DNA from: Candidatus Tumulicola scandinaviensis
GTDB lineage: Bacteria; Vulcanimicrobiota; Vulcanimicrobiia; Vulcanimicrobiales; Vulcanimicrobiaceae
Length of the DNA: 61,271 nucleotides
NCBI GenBank assembly: GCA_003140835.1
Contig: PLLA01000051.1
Location: 1-61,271, forward strand
Direction: 5' to 3'
Each line of letters begins with the position of its first letter. Positions within the stretch are counted from its first letter, which is position 1. Positions 15,650-23,715 of this stretch are shown here, piece after piece. The notes below the pieces were generated by a model, which had not been told where the DNA came from, did not search any database, and saw nothing but the letters and a program-made list of their open reading frames with translations. Made by a program: the position numbers and the translations under genes.

Positions 15650-18313
15650 TTAGGACTTTTTCTTAGCGGCCGAAGCGGCCGCTTTTTTCTTTGCGGTCGC
15701 GGGCGTTTTCTTTCGAGCGGCCGGTACTTTCTTCGCTTTTGCGGGCGCTTTCGCGGCCGCGGGTTCGGCCGTCTTTCGCACGCGCTTCGGCTTGCTTTCG
15801 GCCGACGGTAACGCCGCGATCGGGGCACTCCCAAGCTCTGCCGGAGCGTTGGCGGCGACCGCGGAAGTCCGGCGGCGGCGCACCGGCTTGGTCTTCTGCG
15901 GCTCCTCGACGGCAGCTACGAGGCTCGGGGGCGGCGCCTCGACGGCCGGCGGCTGAGCGCGGCGGACGCGAGCGATCGCCCGCGAAGGTTCGCGCGGAGC
16001 AGTCGTTCCGGTGGGCGCAGCCGCACCGTCGGATCCGACGCGAAAGATGTGGCGGTCGGGCGGTACCGGCCGCTGGGGCGCACCGGGCATCGGCTCGGCG
16101 CCGGCCTCCGGCTGACCCGTCCCACGACCGCGGCGACGATGGCGGCGCCGTCTGCGACGCCCCCCTTCGCCTTGCACGACACCGTCGGCAAAGGCGGGCG
16201 GGGCTGCCGCCGGTGCGATGTCCTCGTCGACGACGGAGACCGTCTCGACCGTCGGCACGAAGGCGCCCGGCGTTTGCGGAGGGCCCGTTTCGGCACCGCG
16301 GCCGCCGCGTCCACGGCGTCCGCGGCGACGGCGGCGACGCTTATGCCGCTCCTCGGAGGCGCCGTCGGCGTCGGCGTGCTGAACTTCGCCCTGCGCGATA
16401 ATGATCGCGTCGGCTTGCTCTTCGCCAAGTCTCTCGGCAAGCAGCGCCTTGTCCTGGGCCTCTTCCTCTTCGGTAATCGTCGTGATGCCGATAGGCGGGC
16501 GCGACTGCGCCTGGCGAGCGGCTTCCTCCGCCAGCTCGCGCAACTGTTTGGCCTGTTCGGCGGCGGTAAGGGGTGCCTTGGCTCCGCCCGTGCGGCGGCG
16601 CCGCTTTTTGGCTGCCGCCACGCCGGCCGTCATCATTTCGGCCAGAATATAATCCTGTACGTCGTCGACGTCGAGAATGCGAATGCGCGCCGTGTTCCCG
16701 GCGTTGTTCGCGCCGTTTTCGACTTCCACGACGCGGTTCTCGACCACCGCGGCCGCCGACGTCGGATTCGGCAAGCGTCCCGGCAGCAGCTCGACTTCGT
16801 GTTCGTCGCCGACGCGTATGACGCGAGCCGGGGAGTCCACGAAATGGGGCACGACGTCGATTCTGGATTTTTCGGGGTGAAGCATCGGGTCGACGCGCAC
16901 GTGGATCGGATGGCCGGACGAACGCGAGAGTTCCTCGCACTCGGACTCGTACCAGAAGTCCATCTGGGTGGCGACGGTCGGAGCGACGTACGCCACCACC
17001 TCGCCCGCGGGGTCGCCGTTGACCGAACCGCGGATTTGACGAAACGTCTCGATCGCGACCGACTGCGACGACATCACGCTGCCCATGCCCGAACACGTCG
17101 GACAGGTGCCGCGCAGCTGGGCTCCGAGATCTTTTCCAACGCGCTTGCGCGTGAACTCCAACAGCCCGAGATTCGAGAACGACTGGATGGTCGCACGCGT
17201 TCGGTCGCGGCGGAGGCCGTCTTCGAGCGCTTTGATGACCTTGCTGCGCGACGTCTCCGACGACATATCGATGAAATCGACCACGATGATGCCGCCGATG
17301 TCGCGCAAGCGCACTTGGCGCGCTATTTCGTGAGCGGCTTCGAGATTCGTCTTGAGAATCGTGTCCTCGAGGTTGCGGCCGCCGGTGAACTTTCCGGAAT
17401 TGACGTCGATGACGGTCAACGCTTCGGTCGACTCGATCACGATCGAACCGCCCGCGGGCAAGTTGATCTTCGGTTTCATCAACTTTTGCAGCTCGTCGTT
17501 GATGTGGAAATCGTCGAATAGCACGCGTCCGGCGTTGTAATACTCGACGCGGCTAAGGTATTGCGGGCCTAAGAGCTGCAGAAAGTCGCGAACCTTGCGA
17601 TATTCTTCCTCGTCGTCGATCAAGACGCGATCGACGTCGGCGGTGATGAAATCGCGCGCCGCTTTGTAGATGAGGTTCATGTCCTTGTGCAAGAGCGACG
17701 GCGATGCGGCGCGCTTGTACATCTCCAAGATGCCGTGCCACATACGGATGAGCACGCCAAGATCGGCGATGAGCTCGGCTTCGCTGACCCCGGCGGCGGC
17801 GGTACGAACGACCGACGCCATCCCCTCGGGGCGAATCCGCTTCATAACCGCTTTGAGCCGGTTGCGCTCTTGCGCCGATTCGATCTTGCGCGAAACCCCG
17901 GAGTACTTGCCGGTCGGCATCAAAATGAGATATCGCCCCGGTAACGAGATGTTGGTCGAGATGCGCGCGCCCTTGAGGCCGCGCGGCTCCTTGACGATCT
18001 GTACCAGGATATCGTCGCCGCGCTTGACCTTTTCGCCGATCGTAAATCCGCTGTGGCCCTGCGTGATTTCGACGTCGCCGATGTTCAGCGGCTGTTTGTT
18101 GATGTCGTCGACGTACAGAAAGGCATTTCGCCCTAGACCGATGTCGACGAATGCGGCCCCCATTCCGGGCAGCACGTTTTGTACTTTGCCTTTGAAAATC
18201 GAGCCGATGACTTTCTCTTCGCGCTCGATGTAGAGTTCGGCGATCTCGCCGTCCTCCAGAATGGCGACCCGGTTTTCCCACGGGTCGCTCGAGATCAATA
18301 TCTCGCTCGACAA
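15650..18313 (-). CDS. rne: Ribonuclease E/G family protein with long basic tail
   Basis: An 887-residue endoribonuclease. N-terminal S1 domain (GSIFKGKVQNVLPGMGAAFVD, about residues 30-125), RNase H-like and DNase I-like catalytic region with the metal-binding Asp residues in VIDVNSGKFTG and IVVDFIDM, and the zinc-link CPTCSGMG. Beyond about residue 530 the protein is low complexity: an Arg-rich stretch (KRRRRRRGRRGRGGRG), another Arg cluster, and a Lys/Ala/Pro tail resembling histone H1. Such tails bind RNA or partner enzymes. The TTG start at 18313 follows GAGGACAAAT and yields SSEILISSDPWENRVAILE, the family N-terminus. Upstream AT-rich DNA at about 18452-18466 may hold its promoter. Confidence 0.93.
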   Translation of the reverse strand: MSSEILISSDPWENRVAILEDGEIAELYIEREEKVIGSIFKGKVQNVLPGMGAAFVDIGLGRNAFLYVDDINKQPLNIGDVEITQGHSGFTIGEKVKRGDDILVQIVKEPRGLKGARISTNISLPGRYLILMPTGKYSGVSRKIESAQERNRLKAVMKRIRPEGMASVVRTAAAGVSEAELIADLGVLIRMWHGILEMYKRAASPSLLHKDMNLIYKAARDFITADVDRVLIDDEEEYRKVRDFLQLLGPQYLSRVEYYNAGRVLFDDFHINDELQKLMKPKINLPAGGSIVIESTEALTVIDVNSGKFTGGRNLEDTILKTNLEAAHEIARQVRLRDIGGIIVVDFIDMSSETSRSKVIKALEDGLRRDRTRATIQSFSNLGLLEFTRKRVGKDLGAQLRGTCPTCSGMGSVMSSQSVAIETFRQIRGSVNGDPAGEVVAYVAPTVATQMDFWYESECEELSRSSGHPIHVRVDPMLHPEKSRIDVVPHFVDSPARVIRVGDEHEVELLPGRLPNPTSAAAVVENRVVEVENGANNAGNTARIRILDVDDVQDYILAEMMTAGVAAAKKRRRRTGGAKAPLTAAEQAKQLRELAEEAARQAQSRPPIGITTITEEEEAQDKALLAERLGEEQADAIIIAQGEVQHADADGASEERHKRRRRRRGRRGRGGRGAETGPPQTPGAFVPTVETVSVVDEDIAPAAAPPAFADGVVQGEGGRRRRRRHRRRGRGTGQPEAGAEPMPGAPQRPVPPDRHIFRVGSDGAAAPTGTTAPREPSRAIARVRRAQPPAVEAPPPSLVAAVEEPQKTKPVRRRRTSAVAANAPAELGSAPIAALPSAESKPKRVRKTAEPAAAKAPAKAKKVPAARKKTPATAKKKAAASAAKKKS

Positions 18314-18552
18314 ATTTGTCCTCAGTTGTCTTCCGGGCTGCGGCGGCGCGCCGGTCTCTCCATTCCTCAACGACGCGACCCGGCAGGCTTCTCTCACCCG
18401 GGATCGCTCACGACTAGGGCGACGCTCGGCGTCGCGACGGCAGCCCTCGGAAAAAATTTAAAACGTAGACGCCGGCGGGTCTCGCACGGGGGCAAGGTCT
18501 CCAGGCCGGTCGGAGGGCCCTTTCCCGTCCTTCCGGAACCGGACCTTCCCAC

Positions 18553-18951
18553 ATGGCAACCACCAGAAGGTGCGCAATCGTTGCGCTCTCCATCGCCTTA
18601 ACGGCCGGCTGCAGCCATGCCCCCTCGCCGTCTCACGTCGGAACCGCCTACCGGGGGAAGCTCCAAGACGACACGCTGGTCGAAGCTTCGACCTCGGTAC
18701 TCGTGACCACCCAGGACGTCGTCATCGCACTCGATTGCGCCCCCCTGAGAAGCGCGATCGCGAACTCGGATGCCGCTGCGATCGATCTGGCCGTCGCCGG
18801 CGGGAGGGCGGCGCGGCTTCCGGCCGGCGTGACGGTATACAGCCCGCCGTTTTCGGCCGCCAACCCACGCTCCGCACCGGTCGTTGTGACCGACGACAAA
18901 TATGCCGGCAGGCTCTGCACGCCCGACGGCTACGACGTCGTCAAATCGTAG
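18553..18951 (+). CDS. Small lipoprotein of unknown function
   Basis: A 132-residue protein with a lipobox LTAGC (Cys about 20) and a mature part of short beta-type segments such as VLVTTQDVVIALD. No family is recognised. Its last 22 bases overlap the 3' end of the LRR gene on the other strand, an unusual tight convergent arrangement. Coding seems real because the signal peptide is well formed and the frame is open along the full length. Confidence 0.6.
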   Translation: MATTRRCAIVALSIALTAGCSHAPSPSHVGTAYRGKLQDDTLVEASTSVLVTTQDVVIALDCAPLRSAIANSDAAAIDLAVAGGRAARLPAGVTVYSPPFSAANPRSAPVVVTDDKYAGRLCTPDGYDVVKS

Positions 18952-19799
18952 CGCAGATCGAACGGCGGCGGTTTGGGTAGCGGCACCTTCTTGTAGATTT
19001 CGACGTTTTTGCGCCGTCCGCCGATATCGATCGCGAGGTGGCGCAGCCCTTCGATCGACGTGACGACCGCCGCGTCGGCGAGCGAAAACTGCCACAAGCC
19101 GGCGATGTCGAGCGATTCGAGCCGCGGCAGGCTTGCCAGGACCCTCAGGCTTTCCAAATGCGTTAGCGATTCTAGGGCCAAGATCCGCAGGTCGCCGCGG
19201 CTCGTAAGCGCGTCGATCGACCGCAATCGCGCGATGCCGCACAACCGAAGCGCACGTAGGCCTTCCACGCACAGCATCTCGTCGATGCCGTCGGCGCCGA
19301 CGTCCCGCAGTTCCAAAATCGCGAGCGCCGGCGGCAATTGCCGCGGCCCGCCGCCGCGAAGGGACGTCCGCGCCAGCGACAGTCTTCGCAGTTTGGGGAC
19401 GTTGGCCAGCGCTTCCAGCTCGAACGGCGCGCCTCGAAAATCGGTCTCGAGCGTCTCCAGCACCGGAAAGGCGGCGAGCAACTTGCCCAATCCGGCAGGC
19501 GCTCCCTCGAGCGTCAGATCGAGAACGCCCGGCAGCGCCGAGAGTTCATCGAAACGCGGCCCATCCAGCCACACGCGCGTAGGCACGAACGACTCGGCCG
19601 CCATGGTTTCAAGCTGCGCGCAAGCGCTTCCATAGAGACGCAGGCTCGCGTCGGGATGAGCCTGCAGCCACGCGCCCGCGCGCGCGAGATCGGGTGCCGC
19701 CAGCGGCTCTCGCCACTGAATGCGCGCGTCGGAGGCTAACGCCGCGAACGTCCGCGCGTCGAACGGCCCGTGCAGGTCGCGCACGCAGAATCGTTTCAT
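18930..19799 (-). CDS. Leucine-rich repeat protein of unknown function
   Basis: A 289-residue protein without signal peptide. From about residue 80 it shows irregular leucine-rich repeats (for example LSALPGVLDLTLEGAP, LANVPKLRRLSLART, LASLPRLESLDIAGL), which form a curved binding surface. The partner is unknown. The ATG at 19799 (MKRFCVRDLHG) is preferred over 19814, which would overlap the divergent methyltransferase start. It is a stand-alone gene. Confidence 0.7.
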   Translation of the reverse strand: MKRFCVRDLHGPFDARTFAALASDARIQWREPLAAPDLARAGAWLQAHPDASLRLYGSACAQLETMAAESFVPTRVWLDGPRFDELSALPGVLDLTLEGAPAGLGKLLAAFPVLETLETDFRGAPFELEALANVPKLRRLSLARTSLRGGGPRQLPPALAILELRDVGADGIDEMLCVEGLRALRLCGIARLRSIDALTSRGDLRILALESLTHLESLRVLASLPRLESLDIAGLWQFSLADAAVVTSIEGLRHLAIDIGGRRKNVEIYKKVPLPKPPPFDLRYDLTTS

Positions 19800-19807
19800 C
19801 GTAGCGT

Positions 19808-20458
19808 ATGGCAAAGCCGGAGCGCGCGGCCGGGAGACGATTCGACCGGGACCACGGCGTTACGACTCACGCGATCGCATTCCTGACCGACCTCGACCCC
19901 GATTCGAGCGGCGATGCGGCGGCCCACGCGACGCACTACGAGGCCGTTCCGGTGGCCGCGTTCCGCCGGTTGATGGCGGAAGTTCCCGACGCGGTGATTC
20001 GAGCGTCGGCGTTCGTCGACGCGGGAGCCGGCATGGGGCGGGCGGTCATGCTCGCGAGCGAATACGCGTTCGAGCGAATCGTCGGTATCGAAATTTCCCC
20101 AGCGCTCGTCCAGATCGCGCGCGAAAACCTCGTCAAAGCACGCGACCTCGCGACGCGCTGCCGCGACGTGCGCTTGGTGCGCGCCGACGCGCGGCGATAT
20201 CGTTATCCCAACGGCAACCTGGTGCTGTTTCTGTACAACCCGTTCGACGGCGAAGCGCTCGACGACGTGCTCGACCGTTTGTCTGAGCGCCCCGGCGCCG
20301 CCGGCGAATGGATTCTCTACTACACGCCGGTCCACCCCGCGCGTCTTCAAACGCGCGGTTACGAACTTGTCGCAACGCTGCCCGAAACCCACATCTACCG
20401 CAAAAACCCGGAAACGCCTGATTTTTCTCAGATTGAGGAAACTCGGCCCGAAGTTTAG
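19808..20458 (+). CDS. Class I SAM-dependent methyltransferase
   Basis: A 216-residue protein with a Rossmann motif I VDAGAGMGRAVMLA (about residues 69-82), an acidic end of strand 2 (VGIEIS) and VRADARRYRYP before motif IV-like VLFLYNPFD. The substrate is unknown; the family includes small-molecule and protein methyltransferases. The last 16 or so residues are translated from the left arm of the palindromic element at 20410-20511, so the present C-terminus may have been created when that element arrived. Confidence 0.8.
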   Translation: MAKPERAAGRRFDRDHGVTTHAIAFLTDLDPDSSGDAAAHATHYEAVPVAAFRRLMAEVPDAVIRASAFVDAGAGMGRAVMLASEYAFERIVGIEISPALVQIARENLVKARDLATRCRDVRLVRADARRYRYPNGNLVLFLYNPFDGEALDDVLDRLSERPGAAGEWILYYTPVHPARLQTRGYELVATLPETHIYRKNPETPDFSQIEETRPEV

Positions 20459-20511
20459 TACGCTAAATGAGGGACGAGTTGACGAAAATATGGGGAAAAT
20501 CAGGCGTTTCC
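20410..20511. repeat. 102-nt imperfect palindrome, family copy 1
   Basis: Outer arms GGAAACGCCTGATTTT (20410-20425) and its exact complement (20496-20511) enclose AACTCG/CGAGTT (20440-20445/20475-20480) and a central TTTAG-TACG-CTAAA hairpin (20454-20467). All three pairs centre on about 20460. The 3' ends of the convergent methyltransferase and rodA genes lie inside the arms. The same architecture recurs at 40831-40933. Confidence 0.85.
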
Positions 20512-21633
20512 TAAAACGTCGCGATCGCGCTGTGAGTGAATGTTCAGCAATATGCCGACAGCGGCAAAGCCGGTGAGAACGGCCGAACCTCCAAAGGAGA
20601 CGAACGGAAGCGGAATGCCGGTGATCGGCATGATGCCGATCGTCATGCCGACGTTGACCAAGATGTGGAAGAAAAACATGCCGACTAATCCGGCCGCGAG
20701 CAGAAATCCAAATCGATCGCGGGCGGCGAGCATGCTGCGGATACCGCCGTAAAGAAGCGTTACGTACAGCACTAGCAAAACCATCGCGCCCGCAAATCCC
20801 CACTCTTCGGCCAACACGGTAAAGATAAAGTCGGTGGAATTTTCGGGTACGAAGTTGAGTTGCGTCTGCGTTCCATGATGCAACCCGCGCCCGAGCCACT
20901 CGCCGCTGCCGACCGCGATCTTCGATTGGTTGAGGCTATAGCCCGCGCCGAGCGGATCCAGCTTCGGATTGAGGAAAACGAAAAGCCGCGCTTTTTGAAA
21001 CGGCTTGAGCACCGCCTTGGTGCCGATCGCTACGGCCGCGACTAAGAGTACGCCGAGCGCGTAGATCGCGAAGTCGCCGAGCTTGGGCAAGCCGAGGAAG
21101 AGCTGGATGGTGAGAATCGCAAGCAGCACCAGTGCGGTGCCGAGATCGGGCTGCTTGAGGATAAGCAGGGCCGGAATTCCAACCGTCAGCAGCGGTTTCC
21201 ACAAATCTTGCAATCGGTCGTAGCTGCCGCGGCACATCACGGCCGCGAGCGAAATCGCGAGAATGAGTTTCGCCGGTTCGGATGGCTGAAACGTGCCGAG
21301 GGGGCCGAGCGAAATCCAACGCTGCGCGCCGAGCGCGCTGTGGCCTCCGCGTAGAATAAACAGCAGCAGGAGCAGGTTGACGACGTACAGACCGGGGGCC
21401 CAGCGCTGCCAGTTACGGTAGTCCACCAGCGACACGCCGATCATGACGACCACGCCGAGGCATACGTAGGTGAGCTGACGCCGCGCTTCGCCGGCAAGCT
21501 GCGCATTGTGCAAGCCGGCCGATTCGATGCAAACGATGCCGATCGCGGTTGCGGCCACGGCGGCGATGGCGAGCGGCCAGTTGAAATTGCGAACGAAGCG
21601 TCTGGCGCCGCTGCCGAGCGTTAACGCCGCCAC
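20500..21633 (-). CDS. rodA: Rod shape-determining SEDS protein RodA
   Basis: A 377-residue polytopic protein of the SEDS family (peptidoglycan glycosyltransferases that work with class B PBPs). Recognisable are GAQRWISLGPLGTFQPSE, KQPDLGTALVL, GLHHGTQTQLNFVPENSTDFIF and the terminal ITGIPLPFVSFGGSA. These fit RodA more than FtsW (GxxTQLxFxPExxTDFI). It starts with GTG at 21633, ten bases after minE, as the last gene of the min operon. Linking Min and Rod functions in one transcript would couple septum placement and elongation. Its final codons come from the palindrome arm. Confidence 0.93.
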   Translation of the reverse strand: MAALTLGSGARRFVRNFNWPLAIAAVAATAIGIVCIESAGLHNAQLAGEARRQLTYVCLGVVVMIGVSLVDYRNWQRWAPGLYVVNLLLLLFILRGGHSALGAQRWISLGPLGTFQPSEPAKLILAISLAAVMCRGSYDRLQDLWKPLLTVGIPALLILKQPDLGTALVLLAILTIQLFLGLPKLGDFAIYALGVLLVAAVAIGTKAVLKPFQKARLFVFLNPKLDPLGAGYSLNQSKIAVGSGEWLGRGLHHGTQTQLNFVPENSTDFIFTVLAEEWGFAGAMVLLVLYVTLLYGGIRSMLAARDRFGFLLAAGLVGMFFFHILVNVGMTIGIMPITGIPLPFVSFGGSAVLTGFAAVGILLNIHSQRDRDVLGNA

Positions 21634-21642
21634 CGCCGCGAG

Positions 21643-22074
21643 CTAGGCCGGCGCCGTTTCCGGCACTCCGGCGACGCCCTGGGACTTGGCTTTCTTACGG
21701 CGGCGGCGCTTTCGCTTGATCGGCGCAGGTGCGTCGGCCGCTGCGGGCGCGGTTGCCACCGCCGCCGGAGCGGGTTCGGCGGACGCCGCCACGGCAACGC
21801 TCGGGGCCGGCTGGCCGTTCGCGCGATTGACCGACAGAATCGGAATGTTCGCGAGCATTGCGAGGGCTTTGTCCTGCTGTTCGAACGTTACGTCGATTTT
21901 ATCGCGGTCGACTTCCACGTAGCGCGAAATGACGTCGACCAGGTCGCGCTTCATCGCGTCGATCATGTCGGGCGCGAGCTCGAGATGATCGGTCATCAAG
22001 ACTAGCCGTAAGCGTTCCTTCGCGGTCGAACTCGACCCGGAGTGGCCGAAGAGTTTCTTGAGGAAATCGATCAC
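21643..22074 (-). CDS. minE: Cell division topological specificity factor MinE, with basic C-terminal extension
   Basis: A 143-residue protein. Residues 1-85 match MinE: an N-terminal amphipathic VIDFLKKLFG, AKERLRLVLMTDH (the MinD-contact helix/strand) and DVISRYVEVDRDKIDVTFE of the dimer domain. MinE is usually about 85-100 residues; here a Pro/Ala linker and a basic KRKRRRRKKAK motif are added. MinE stimulates MinD ATPase and removes it from the membrane. Start GTG at 22074 overlaps the stop of the upstream minD as GTGA. Confidence 0.9.
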   Translation of the reverse strand: MIDFLKKLFGHSGSSSTAKERLRLVLMTDHLELAPDMIDAMKRDLVDVISRYVEVDRDKIDVTFEQQDKALAMLANIPILSVNRANGQPAPSVAVAASAEPAPAAVATAPAAADAPAPIKRKRRRRKKAKSQGVAGVPETAPA

Positions 22075-22922
22075 GAGCGTTTGCCCCCGAACATCGATCC
22101 CAACCGCTCGAAGAAGGTGAGGGCGACGGACGGCATCGGTGCGGGTACGTCGTCGCCGGCAACCCGCGCGGCGATCGCGCGATAGGCGGCTCCGGTAGGC
22201 GCATCCTCGCGCAGCGCGAGGGGCTCGCCACGGTTGGTCGCCACGATGATTTCCGGTTCGTCCGCAATCACGCCCAACAGCGGAAGCCGCAGGATGGCGT
22301 TGACGTCTTCCACCGACAGCATCTTGCCCTTCTTGACCAGTTGCGGGCGCAGCCGGTTGATGATGAGTTGCGGCTTGAATGCGTTGCCGAGAAGTCCCAC
22401 GACGCGATCGACGTCGCGCACCGCGGAGACCTCGGGCGTACACACGACGATCGCCTCGTCGGCGCCGACGACCGCGTTTTTAAATCCCAGCTCGATCCCG
22501 GCCGGACAATCGATCAGCACGTAGTCGAAGCGTTCGCGCAGGGTGTGGATGAGCGCGCGCATCTTCTCCGTATCGACGTCTTCCTTTTCGCGCGACTGAG
22601 CGGCCGCAAGCAAGCGCAGCGATGCGCTGTGCTTGTCGGCAACCAAAGCGTCGTCGAGCGATACGTGTTCTTCGAGCACGTCGAGCAGGTGATGTTTGAC
22701 GCGGCTTTCCAGCCCGAGCACGATGTCGAGGTTGCGCAGACCGACGTCGGCATCGACGAGCACGACGCTGGCCCCGCGTTGAGCGAGTGCGGTGCCGATG
22801 TTTGCCGTCGTCGTCGTCTTTCCGACGCCGCCCTTGCCGGACGTAATCACGATAGCGCGTCCGAGTTTCGCCCTCACGGCGTCGGTCTGAGGCACTTCTT
22901 TTTCTTCCATACGGAGGTGCAT
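22071..22922 (-). CDS. minD: Septum site-determining ATPase MinD, second copy
   Basis: A 283-residue P-loop ATPase with the deviant Walker A GKGGVGKTTT, VDADVGLRNLD, and DCPAGIELGFKNAV. It ends in an amphipathic TFFERLGSMFGGKRS that could be a membrane-targeting sequence. It differs from the adjacent minD at about half of its positions by eye, so this is an old duplication. The N-terminus carries about 18 extra residues (EEKEVPQTDAVRAKLG). The start at 22922 is one base after the stop of the other minD; ATG at 22910 is possible. It overlaps minE. Confidence 0.92.
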   Translation of the reverse strand: MHLRMEEKEVPQTDAVRAKLGRAIVITSGKGGVGKTTTTANIGTALAQRGASVVLVDADVGLRNLDIVLGLESRVKHHLLDVLEEHVSLDDALVADKHSASLRLLAAAQSREKEDVDTEKMRALIHTLRERFDYVLIDCPAGIELGFKNAVVGADEAIVVCTPEVSAVRDVDRVVGLLGNAFKPQLIINRLRPQLVKKGKMLSVEDVNAILRLPLLGVIADEPEIIVATNRGEPLALREDAPTGAAYRAIAARVAGDDVPAPMPSVALTFFERLGSMFGGKRS

Positions 22923-22923
22923 G

Positions 22924-23715
22924 CTATCCCACTTTCATGGCGTCGAAGAGACGCCCGAAGAATCCCTGACCGTCGAATCGAGTAAACGGCACGATCTCGC
23001 CCTCGAGGCGCCGCACGATCTTGTCGTAAATCACGCGCACCCGGCTGGTTTCGTCGAGCACGACCGGCTCGCCGCGATTGGTCGTATCGATGATCTCGTC
23101 GCTATCGGGCACGATTCCGAGGAGTTCGATCGCCAAAATCTCACAAACGTCGTCGACCGACAGCATATCGCCGCTGCGCACCATATCCGAACGCAAGCGG
23201 TTGACGATGAGGCGCATCGGCTTGCCTCGATCTGCCAGCTTACCGACCACCCGGTCGGCGTCACGGATGGAGCTCACTTCCGGCGTCGTGACGACGATCG
23301 CCTCGGCGGCGCCGGCAACGGCGTTACGAAAGCCGGTCTCGATACCGGCCGGACAATCGATCAACACGTAGTCGCTCTGTTCGGCGGCGCGATCGACGAT
23401 TGCCGAGAACTGCTCCTCGGTGATCGCATCCTTTTCGCGCGTTTGAGCCGCCGGAAGAATCGACAGCGATTCGAAACGCTTGTCTTTAATCAGCGCCTGC
23501 CGAAGCTGGCAGCGTCCTTCGGCCACCTCGACGAGATCGAACACGATGCGCTTTTCCAAGCCGAGGACGAGATCGAGATTTCGCAGACCGATGTCGGCAT
23601 CGATAAGGATCACGCGCTTACCTCGTTTGGCGAGCGCCGCCCCGAGATTGGCAGTGGTGGTCGTCTTGCCGACCCCTCCCTTACCGGAGGTCACGACGAT
23701 GCGGCGGGCGTTCAC
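22924..23715 (-). CDS. minD: Septum site-determining ATPase MinD, first copy
   Basis: A 263-residue MinD of usual length: deviant Walker A GKGGVGKTTT near the N-terminus, IDADIGLRNLD, DCPAGIETGFRNAV, and a C-terminal amphipathic GFFGRLFDAMKVG fitting the membrane-targeting sequence. MinD-ATP dimers bind the membrane and recruit MinC to block FtsZ. It starts with GTG overlapping the minC stop as GTGA and is followed at once by the second minD. Confidence 0.95.
   Translation of the reverse strand: MNARRIVVTSGKGGVGKTTTTANLGAALAKRGKRVILIDADIGLRNLDLVLGLEKRIVFDLVEVAEGRCQLRQALIKDKRFESLSILPAAQTREKDAITEEQFSAIVDRAAEQSDYVLIDCPAGIETGFRNAVAGAAEAIVVTTPEVSSIRDADRVVGKLADRGKPMRLIVNRLRSDMVRSGDMLSVDDVCEILAIELLGIVPDSDEIIDTTNRGEPVVLDETSRVRVIYDKIVRRLEGEIVPFTRFDGQGFFGRLFDAMKVG

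Noticed and set aside
16049..17521. 490-residue open frame on the plus strand
   Set aside because: It lies antisense to the RNase E/G catalytic domain, is rich in Arg/Gly/Ala and shows no family features. It is a shadow of GC-rich coding DNA.
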